A DNA stretch of 64,000 nt from Herbaspirillum autotrophicum (GTDB taxonomy: Bacteria; Pseudomonadota; Gammaproteobacteria; Burkholderiales; Burkholderiaceae_D), in assembly GCF_001189915.1 (NCBI RefSeq), contig NZ_LFLS01000003.1, forward strand, positions 186,001-250,000, written 5' to 3'. This document shows, piece by piece, positions 55,750-64,000 of the stretch. Position 1 is the first letter of the stretch. Every line of letters begins with the position of its first letter. A program made the position numbers and the translations under genes. The notes under the pieces were generated by a model. It did no database searches. It saw only the letters and a list, made by a program, of their open reading frames with translations, and had not been told where the DNA came from.

Positions 55750-58518
55750 CTATTGCCCGGCCCGCTTCGTATCGCGTGCGATCACGACACTCATTTGCGC
55801 CGGATCGATATAGGCGCGCACCGCTGCGTTGAGCTGCGCCAGCGTCAGGCTGCCGATCTGCTGGTCCAGTTGGGCAGCCCATTGATAGTTGCGATCGAGC
55901 GCCAACAATCCAACCCAATCGGCAGCGATGTTGGCATCGCCCTCACGGTATCGCTGGCGCATTTGCAATATGCCTGATTTCGCGTTTTCCAATTCTTCGG
56001 CCGTAAATCCATCCTTCACGACGAGCGCCAGCTCTTGCTTCACCGCAGCTTCCACCTTGCCCAGATTCTGCGGCGCAGCGATTGCCCGCACCGCGAAATA
56101 GCCGGCATCGCTGAAACTGCCAACTTCCAGCATGGATTCAATGCCGTATGACAGCCCATCCTTCTGACGCACGCGGTCAGCCAGACGAGATTTGAGCGAG
56201 CTACCGCCAATCAGATAGTTGGCGACCATCAATGCCGGAAAAGCGGCATCGGTATCGCGCATGCGGATATTCTGACGCGCCAGATAAAAACCGTTTTCCT
56301 TGTCTGGCGTGTCGATCAGCTCGCGCTTGGGTGATATCTCAGCCCAGGATTCCAACACCCGCGCATAAGGAGCGCGACTCGCCCACCCGCCAAACGCTGC
56401 ATCGACAGCCTTGACAGCGGTGTCCGGATCAAACGCGCCGACGATCACCAGTTGGCCGTCAGAGGCGCCATAGAATTCCTGATGAAACTGTTTGACCTGG
56501 TCCAGCGTGGTGTTTTTCACGCCGTCGATTTTTTGCTCCAGTCCCATGGCGGCACGCCAGTCACCGGCCGGATAGTGATTGAAGTGAAGCGCCATGACGT
56601 CGTTGGCGCGGGCCGAAGGATCCTTGCGCGCGGCTTCCAGGTCCAACAATAATTCCTGACGCACTTGCTCGAATTCCGCTGCATCAAACCTGGGATGGCG
56701 CAGTACTTCGGCCTGCAATTGCAAGGCTGGTACCAGGTTTTCACGGGTAGTCTGAAATCCGAACAGCTCACCGTTGATCTTCAGACGTTGAATCGCGTCC
56801 AGCAATTCCTGACGGCTCTTCGACTCGGTACCGCGCAAGAGCATCATCTCCGCCATTTTGGCCGGTACCTGCTTGCCGAACAGGCTCTGCTCGTTACCGA
56901 ACTCGGGATGAAGACTGACCGTGACCATGTCGCCACGCGTGCTTTTCGGCAACAGCGCCAGCTTGAAACCAGTGTGCTGGCCTTGGCCGGGCAGCAGCAC
57001 CCGGGTATGCCGGTCGATATTGGCTGGCGTCGCATCGAAGCCTGCGCCGGCATGTACGCGCTGTTGCGGATGATACTGTTCCAGCGCGGCCGATACCGGT
57101 GGTGTTGCGGGGACATCCGTGCGTTGCGGCTGGTCTTCCGGCACGAACAGACCCACGGTGCGATTATCGCGGCGGAAGTATTTGGCAGCCGCTGCGGCAG
57201 CCCGCGGCGCAGTCACCTGAAGCAGGTCGTCGCGTGCAGCGAACAGCAAGCGCCAATCACCCAGGGCTATCGCGTCGGACATGGAGACCGCCAACTGCTG
57301 CGGATCATTTTGCAGTTGCTCGTAGAAGTTGACTTGTTCCTGCCTGAAGCGCACCAGCTCGGCCTCGGTCGGCGGCGTCGCTGCAAACGATTCGATACCG
57401 GCAACCAACGCCTGCTTGATCGCCTCAAGGTCTGCACCTTGTTTGGCTCTGGCTGCAATCAGTTGCAAGCCCGGCGCCAGCCCGCTCAACTGAAATACAT
57501 CAATCTGCGTGGCCAGTCCGCTTTCCACCAGCGATTTGTGCAAGCGGCCATTCGGGGTATTTGTCAACACCGCCGCCGCTACCGTCAGCGCGTTGTAATC
57601 GGCGTGCACCATGGACGGCATCTTGTATCCCACCGCGACCAGTTGCATGTCGCCGCTGCGACGGATGAAAAACTGGCGCTCACCATCCTGCGTCGGTTCG
57701 ATGGTCCAGAACTCGGGCAGTGCGCGTTTCGGCCTGGGCAGTTTGCCGAAGCTCTGGCTGACCCAGCGCAAAACCTGTTCCGGGGCGAAATCGCCGGCGA
57801 TCATCATGACCGCATTGTCCGGTTGGTAATAGGTCCGGTAAAAGGCTTGCAGATTCCTGATCCTGACATTTTCAATATCGCTGCGATTGCCGATCGGCGA
57901 GCGGCTATAGCTGTGCCAGTCGTAAGCAACGCTTTGCATGCGTTTGATCATTGCCTGGAACGGCGAGTTTTCACCCTCCTCGAATTCGTTGCGCACGACG
58001 GTCATCTCGCTATCGAGATCTTTCCTGGCGATATGAGAATTGCGCATGCGGTCAGCTTCCATCGCAATCGCCCAGCGCAGATTTTCATCGCCGGCCTGGA
58101 AGGTCTCAACATAATTGGTCTTATCGATTCCAGTGGTGCCGTTAAACGACATGCCGCGCCGGCTGAATTCCTGAGGGATCGCCGGATTGCGTGGCGTCCC
58201 TTTGAACAGCAAATGTTCAAGCAAGTGAGCCATGCCGGTTTCACCGTAGTTTTCATGGCGCGAACCGACCAGATAGGTGATGTTGAGAGTGACCGTCTTC
58301 TGCAAGGCATCAGGCAGCAGCAGCACCTTGAAGCCATTGGCAAAACGAAATTCGGCAATGCCTTCCGCGACCGGGCCGCGGGTAACACCTGGCGGCAACG
58401 CAACCGGCGCCTGTGCGGCGGGTGAAACCTGGGCCCGGACCTGAAGCGGCAACAGTGAAGCGGCAATCAGGCTCAGCAAGGACACAAAGACGAGTCCGTG
58501 AGTTTTTTTTATAAGCAA
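55750..58518 (-). CDS. M16-family zinc peptidase, fused two-half form
   Basis: 922 residues. TTG start at 58518 is proposed: GGAGG lies 8 nt upstream and the next residues LIKKTHGLVFVSLLSLIAAS form a proper signal peptide, while the longer frame (to 58587) starts with polar sequence. HxxEH zinc site HLLEH (His98, Glu101, His102) with a distal Glu in RNEFEEGEN, then a second M16 half without the active site. Periplasmic processing or degradation of peptides is likely; it resembles pitrilysin-related peptidases. Single gene. Confidence 0.85.
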   Translation of the reverse strand: MLIKKTHGLVFVSLLSLIAASLLPLQVRAQVSPAAQAPVALPPGVTRGPVAEGIAEFRFANGFKVLLLPDALQKTVTLNITYLVGSRHENYGETGMAHLLEHLLFKGTPRNPAIPQEFSRRGMSFNGTTGIDKTNYVETFQAGDENLRWAIAMEADRMRNSHIARKDLDSEMTVVRNEFEEGENSPFQAMIKRMQSVAYDWHSYSRSPIGNRSDIENVRIRNLQAFYRTYYQPDNAVMMIAGDFAPEQVLRWVSQSFGKLPRPKRALPEFWTIEPTQDGERQFFIRRSGDMQLVAVGYKMPSMVHADYNALTVAAAVLTNTPNGRLHKSLVESGLATQIDVFQLSGLAPGLQLIAARAKQGADLEAIKQALVAGIESFAATPPTEAELVRFRQEQVNFYEQLQNDPQQLAVSMSDAIALGDWRLLFAARDDLLQVTAPRAAAAAAKYFRRDNRTVGLFVPEDQPQRTDVPATPPVSAALEQYHPQQRVHAGAGFDATPANIDRHTRVLLPGQGQHTGFKLALLPKSTRGDMVTVSLHPEFGNEQSLFGKQVPAKMAEMMLLRGTESKSRQELLDAIQRLKINGELFGFQTTRENLVPALQLQAEVLRHPRFDAAEFEQVRQELLLDLEAARKDPSARANDVMALHFNHYPAGDWRAAMGLEQKIDGVKNTTLDQVKQFHQEFYGASDGQLVIVGAFDPDTAVKAVDAAFGGWASRAPYARVLESWAEISPKRELIDTPDKENGFYLARQNIRMRDTDAAFPALMVANYLIGGSSLKSRLADRVRQKDGLSYGIESMLEVGSFSDAGYFAVRAIAAPQNLGKVEAAVKQELALVVKDGFTAEELENAKSGILQMRQRYREGDANIAADWVGLLALDRNYQWAAQLDQQIGSLTLAQLNAAVRAYIDPAQMSVVIARDTKRAGQ

Positions 58519-58621
58519 TCTACTCTCCTCCAAATGATGAAATCGTGATCCGGAAAATACGTTGCCATCACACCCCTGCAATGGCAACCTAGCCGGCTAT
58601 TTTTTTGCTGCTGTACTCAAG

Positions 58622-59389
58622 TCAGAAGCGGTACGACAAATTGACGCCGAATTCACTGGTCTTGTTTTCGGGTTCCATCCAGTCATTGGCGGAACTGTTC
58701 AACTTGCTATCGGCAATTTTCCAGTAACGGTAAAACGGTGTCACGCTGATGCTGCCGGTACCGACCGGACGGGAAAGCGCTGCCGAGACTTCCAGGCCGT
58801 AACCACTGTCCTGACGATTGACCACGTTGTCGGAATATTGGAACCCCCGCAGTAAATGTTGATAAGACGCCTTGGGCGAAAAAGTCCACGATCCATCCCC
58901 GACCTTGAATACGGAACCCACCCCCAGCGTGCCATAAAAATATTTGGACTCGCGACGATAACCTCCCAATCCCGCCTGATCAAGTCGATCCACCAGATTG
59001 CGGTAGCCAGCGCCGGCGGACAAAGTCACAGGATAATCGAAGGCATGCGTGGTCCACTCATAGGTGCTCCTGATCTCCCAGGTCCTGCGCGACAACCCCG
59101 GCAACGACAGCGATCCATAAGATTGCCCTTGATAGGCGCCGGTGTAATCGCCGTTACCCCAGGCATACCGGCCTGCCACGCGCACCGCATTTTGCTGATC
59201 AATCTCCAAGCGCAAGTCGCCGGTAATGCCTTTCATGCTGGCCCGCTCCTTCATGAAGCGCCGCCCCTGGTGCCACTCGAGATAAGTCTCTTCGTAGATT
59301 TCAGTACCCAGGGTGAACTCCGGCCTGATTTCCGCAGTAGCCTGACCTGCCATGAATACCCCCGCTGCCAGCGCCATTATCTTGTTCAT
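58622..59389 (-). CDS. Outer-membrane beta-barrel protein
   Basis: 255 residues with signal peptide MNKIMALAAGVFMAGQATA. Alternating aromatic/polar strands and C-terminal NLSYRF with final Phe indicate a barrel inserted by BAM. GGGAG lies 6 nt before ATG 59389; the ATG one codon earlier is an alternative. It resembles the DUF-type oligogalacturonate-porin-like small barrels only loosely; function unknown. Confidence 0.72.
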   Translation of the reverse strand: MNKIMALAAGVFMAGQATAEIRPEFTLGTEIYEETYLEWHQGRRFMKERASMKGITGDLRLEIDQQNAVRVAGRYAWGNGDYTGAYQGQSYGSLSLPGLSRRTWEIRSTYEWTTHAFDYPVTLSAGAGYRNLVDRLDQAGLGGYRRESKYFYGTLGVGSVFKVGDGSWTFSPKASYQHLLRGFQYSDNVVNRQDSGYGLEVSAALSRPVGTGSISVTPFYRYWKIADSKLNSSANDWMEPENKTSEFGVNLSYRF

Positions 59390-59696
59390 CATCTTCTCCC
59401 TCTTGGATTGTGTTGATCTGGAATCAATCTTGCCAAGACGAAGTTGCAGTTGTATTACAAACCGGGTTGCCTGTATTTCAATTGCAATAGTCGATGTCGG
59501 GGGGATTTGTGTCTGGCCTCTCCGGCAAGCGCTCCCAGCCATGCCGTGCAACGCAAGGCGTCAGCTGCTCCGTCATTGGTATTTCTTTTTGGAAACAATG
59601 TCTCGGTGCGCCCGATATCGGATCGGTGAAGTGCCCTGTTAAATGGATTCGGGCAACGATTTTCGCCCGCCATACTTTAATTTCCTAACACTGCCC
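59390..59696. other. Intergenic region before the groE promoter
   Basis: 307 bases holding the leftward promoter of the barrel gene. Nothing else is recognised. Confidence 0.5.
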
Positions 59697-59725
59697 TTGA
59701 AAAATCAACTGACCGTCCCTATACT
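59697..59725 (+). promoter_or_regulatory. groESL promoter (sigma70, with sigma32-like features)
   Basis: TTGAAA, 17 bp, TATACT: near-ideal sigma70 spacing. The -35 is extended as CCCTTGAAA and the -10 is preceded by CCC (CCCTATACT), as in sigma32 heat-shock promoters. The CIRCE element starts at its end. Confidence 0.75.
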
Positions 59726-59751
59726 TAGCACTCGTCATGAGAGAGTGCTAA
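59725..59751. promoter_or_regulatory. CIRCE element (HrcA operator)
   Basis: TTAGCACTC-N9-GAGTGCTAA, a perfect match to the consensus, just downstream of the groES promoter. HrcA bound here represses groESL until heat shock. Confidence 0.95.
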
Positions 59752-59873
59752 CAGCTCTTTCTGGCCTGAACACTTTTCCGATGTAGCGCGCTTAATTGAA
59801 GCTGCATGGTTGAAGTCTGCTTTGCAGCGAATGCCGCAATTACTTATAACTTATTGAATTTGAAGGAGCTTTT

Positions 59874-60167
59874 ATGAGTCTTCGTCCTTTGCACGATCGC
59901 GTTATCGTGAAACGTCTCGACCAGGAAACCAAAACCGCATCCGGTATCGTGCTCCCGGACGCTGCGACCGAAAAGCCAGATCAAGGTGAAGTCCTGGCAG
60001 TCGGCAACGGCAAAATCCTCGACGACGGCAAAGTCCGTCCGCTGGCAGTCAAGGTCGGCGACCGCGTTCTGTTCGGCAAATACTCCGGTCAAGCTGTCAA
60101 GATCGACGGCCAGGAACTGCTGGTAATGCGCGAAGAAGATCTGTTCGCCGTTGTCGAAGGCAAGTAA
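59874..60167 (+). CDS. groES: Co-chaperonin GroES
   Basis: 97 residues, full length. [20 protein letters not shown] start, mobile loop [18 protein letters not shown] near 18-35 that binds GroEL, and roof region near 45-55. AGGAG precedes the ATG. It forms the lid of the GroEL folding chamber. Confidence 0.98.
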   Translation: MSLRPLHDRVIVKRLDQETKTASGIVLPDAATEKPDQGEVLAVGNGKILDDGKVRPLAVKVGDRVLFGKYSGQAVKIDGQELLVMREEDLFAVVEGK

Positions 60168-60218
60168 TTTCATGTGAATTGCGCCGCCGGGCCTCCGGTC
60201 CGCGCGCAATTCATGTAA

Positions 60219-61922
<1,704 letters not shown>

Positions 61923-61971
61923 TTTGCCGGATGCCATGCGGGTGCTTCGGCATTCGCAGCTCCTGTTGCAG

Positions 61972-62002
61972 AAAAAAACCGCAGCTTGCTGCGGTTTTTT
62001 TT
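61972..62002. terminator. groEL terminator (bidirectional)
   Basis: AAAAAACCGCAG and CTGCGGTTTTTT flank loop CTTG, with A and T runs on the two sides. It ends groEL and also the convergent Gly/Ala-rich gene. Confidence 0.92.
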
Positions 62003-62045
62003 CGTCCGTCGTTTGCCGGCACAAGACATTGTTGCCGGTTCGCGG

Positions 62046-63158
62046 TCATTTGCCCCAGCGCCCGGCAAGCACCGGGCCGCGACACTCTCTGGCGGTCGCC
62101 GCTGCCAGCGTCCCCGCTTCACGCCCTGCTTCATATCCGGCCCGGGCGGCAGCCACGCGTACTGCCTCATCGGCCAGCGTCGTGACGCTGCTGCCGATCT
62201 CCCGGCCAACGATGACGCCTACCTTCTCGCCTGCCAGGCGGCCGGCCTGAATGGCCGCAGCCCGGCCGATCTTGCCGGCGTCGCTGAGCGCCCGGCCGCT
62301 GCCGGCACCGGCAGCCAACTCTGTCGCCGCCAGCCTTGCTGCCAGGCGAGAAGCAATCGTGGCGCCGGTCAACCTTCCGGCTACCGCGCCGGATGCCCTG
62401 CCAAACCGGTAGCCTAGGCTACCGGCACGCTGACCGCCAATTGCCTCGCCGATCTCGCGTCCGGCTTGTCGTCCGGCATCGCCACCTGCCGCTACTGCCA
62501 CCCAATCGATCTGCTCCCCGGCAACGCGCGTTGCGGCGGCAGCGCCGGCGCTCCTGCCATTGGTTTCGCCAACCTCCGCGCCGAGCAACGCTCCCATGCG
62601 CTGACCATGCAGCGTGCCCGACCGCAAACCGGCCCGGCCAGCGCTATCGGTGGCGCTGGCAACGGCCTCGCGAATCGCCGTTTTTTTGATGGCATGAAAC
62701 AACTGGCCGCTGCCGAATTCGCGCGACACCGGCATCATGAATGCCGCCTCAGCCTCGAACATCGTCACTTCGGTCCTGACAATCGTCGAGGCAGCAGTTG
62801 CTGCAGCCGTGCTCCCGGCCGCCAGACTGCGACTGAGGGTAGCCGCAGTTGCGGCGGCTTCTGCTTCTGCCACCACTTCGGCAATCACTTCCGCAACGCC
62901 GGCTGCCACCGGGATGAAACGTTTGGGACGGTCATGCGGAATCGCCGGGGCGTCTTCCGGCGCGGCTTGTGCCGTACCGGCAGCATCCGCACGCTGGCGC
63001 AACCGGCCGTCGGCCTGATATAACGGCAAACCGGCCTCATGCCGGTCGCCGCCCGTCACAGTCACCACGGTGCCCGCAGCAATCTCGCCGGCCGCCGCCA
63101 TGCCGGCAACGCTGTTTTGCTGCGGAACCGCTGTATACAGATTGGAATTGATACGCAT
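62046..63158 (-). CDS. Ala/Gly-rich repetitive protein of unknown function
   Basis: 370 residues from ATG 63158, AGGAG 6 nt upstream. No family is recognised. Residues 1-75 are polar with GTVVTVTGG; about 90-135 is Ala/Glu-rich; 190-360 is made of diverged ~15-residue units with alternating small residues, Arg and Glu (for instance AGREIGEAIGGQRAG, AGEKVGVIVGREIG), like glycine-zipper segments. No signal peptide is seen. The N-terminus (MRINSNLYTAV) is polar and could be an export signal; a secreted or membrane-active role is a guess. Confidence 0.65.
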   Translation of the reverse strand: MRINSNLYTAVPQQNSVAGMAAAGEIAAGTVVTVTGGDRHEAGLPLYQADGRLRQRADAAGTAQAAPEDAPAIPHDRPKRFIPVAAGVAEVIAEVVAEAEAAATAATLSRSLAAGSTAAATAASTIVRTEVTMFEAEAAFMMPVSREFGSGQLFHAIKKTAIREAVASATDSAGRAGLRSGTLHGQRMGALLGAEVGETNGRSAGAAAATRVAGEQIDWVAVAAGGDAGRQAGREIGEAIGGQRAGSLGYRFGRASGAVAGRLTGATIASRLAARLAATELAAGAGSGRALSDAGKIGRAAAIQAGRLAGEKVGVIVGREIGSSVTTLADEAVRVAAARAGYEAGREAGTLAAATARECRGPVLAGRWGK

Positions 63159-63525
63159 GAAATGCTCCTTTTCAAAAACCGGACCGGATACACAAAACAA
63201 CCGCCCGGGTCGTCACAAATGGCCGGCACTGCGAACGTACCGGTTGGCGTCACAAAACATGATGAAATGTACACAACAATATATTTCTCAAAAGAAACAT
63301 TTTGTAACCGGACGGCTCCGGATAGTGCCGCATTGAAATTTAATGCCGGATTTGAGCACCCTGAAGCGCTATATTCATTTTCGTCATAACAAATTAGAAA
63401 AAAATAGTTCGCCTGATCTGCAAACACCCCTAAAATTGCGGATTCACAATAAAAACAGAGGCAGCGGCTTGTGTCGGCACGCGCAACAACGCGATGCGAT
63501 GCGAATAGCTGCCTTTTTCATTGCA
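63159..63525. other. Divergent AT-rich promoter region before metN
   Basis: 367 bases, AT-rich at 63240-63450. A 9-bp direct repeat CGTCACAAA occurs at 63211 and 63248. It holds the promoters of the repetitive-protein gene and of metN. No SAM riboswitch is recognised. Confidence 0.5.
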
Positions 63526-64000
63526 ATGATAGAAATTCAAGCGGTCACTCAACGCTTCCAGAGTGCAGGCGGCGCCGTGGACGCGGTTCGCAATGTCGAC
63601 CTGTCGATCCGCAAGGGCGAAGTATTCGGCATCATCGGTCGCAGCGGTGCTGGCAAAAGCACACTGGTGCGCACCATCAATCTGCTCAACCGTCCGACTT
63701 CGGGCCGCATCGTGCTCGACGGCAAAGACATGACCACGCTGTCGGCCGACCAGTTGCGCGCGGCACGTCGCGAAATCGGCATGATTTTTCAGCATTTCAA
63801 TTTGCTGTCGTCTCGCACCGTATACGACAACATCGCCTTGCCGCTGGAACTGGCCGGGCTGTCGAAAGCCGAGATTGAAAAGAAGGTCGCCCCATTGCTG
63901 GAGCTGGTCGGCCTGACTGCGCTCAAGGATCGCTATCCGGCCAACATTTCAGGCGGCCAGAAACAGCGCGTCGGCATCGCCCGCGCGCTGGCCAACGAAC
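63526..64000 (+). CDS. metN: Methionine ABC transporter ATPase, N-terminal part
   Basis: Partial, 158 codons visible, running off the right edge. [12 protein letters not shown] start, Walker [10 protein letters not shown] near 37-45, Q-loop in [28 protein letters not shown] and signature [17 protein letters not shown] near the edge are typical of MetN. An ATG nine codons upstream (63499) is in frame but atypical. metI and metQ should follow outside the window. Confidence 0.88.
   Translation, partial: MIEIQAVTQRFQSAGGAVDAVRNVDLSIRKGEVFGIIGRSGAGKSTLVRTINLLNRPTSGRIVLDGKDMTTLSADQLRAARREIGMIFQHFNLLSSRTVYDNIALPLELAGLSKAEIEKKVAPLLELVGLTALKDRYPANISGGQKQRVGIARALANE

Noticed and set aside
56665..58425. 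586-codon open frame opposite the M16 peptidase
   Set aside because: Shadow of a high-GC gene; no recognisable domain.
63159..63525. SAM riboswitch before metN
   Set aside because: No recognisable SAM aptamer core or antiterminator pairing could be found by eye.

Overview
The window looks like chromosome of a Gram-negative betaproteobacterium, most likely Burkholderiales near Oxalobacteraceae (inferred from gene content, an OmpC-type porin, CIRCE-controlled groESL and moderately high GC). No database search was possible. There are no rRNA or tRNA genes, insertion sequences or CRISPR arrays that I can see. Genes run off both ends: a fimbrial-type protein at base 1 and metN at base 64000.

Layout. 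1-0.9 kb: fragment of a fimbrial-like gene and a 68-residue peptide with a double-glycine (bacteriocin-type) leader. 0.9-9.6 kb: sbcD-sbcC nuclease, cardiolipin synthase, an M20 carboxypeptidase, and nikR with an SLC13/ArsB-like permease. 10.2-16.6 kb: a polar amino-acid ABC system split around a LysR regulator, with an aspartase and a free-standing prolyl-tRNA editing protein. 16.7-21 kb: ugpBAEC glycerol-3-phosphate uptake with a Pho-box-like site. 21.4-25.2 kb: arsR-ACR3-arsC-arsH, divergent from a DMT transporter with a histidine-rich tail. 25.3-31 kb: small membrane and TOBE proteins, an FMN-binding protein, and a FecI-FecR-TonB receptor set with a Fur-like site. 31.4-35.5 kb: monomeric NADP isocitrate dehydrogenase and uncharacterised exported proteins.

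35.6-52 kb is the most interesting part: an aromatic-acid catabolic regulon. It holds a porin, a branched-chain-type (Liv) ABC transporter, a Rieske oxygenase, LigAB extradiol dioxygenase, GalB/GalC/GalD, a DUF1932 dehydrogenase, an alpha/beta hydrolase, glutathione-independent formaldehyde dehydrogenase, and a LysR regulator with two DNA-binding domains. Four promoters here carry the same 21-bp T-N11-A element (14 invariant positions), each 41-42 bp from a -10-like hexamer and all in the same orientation towards the gene. Together they suggest uptake, O-demethylation or hydroxylation, ring cleavage to oxalomesaconate, and conversion to pyruvate plus oxaloacetate, with formaldehyde removed by FdhA.

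52-64 kb: an operon of a small protein, a double-domain KaiC-like ATPase and a soluble hybrid histidine kinase; a fused M16 peptidase; an outer-membrane barrel protein; groES-groEL behind a CIRCE element; a long Gly/Ala-rich protein of unknown role; and the start of metN.
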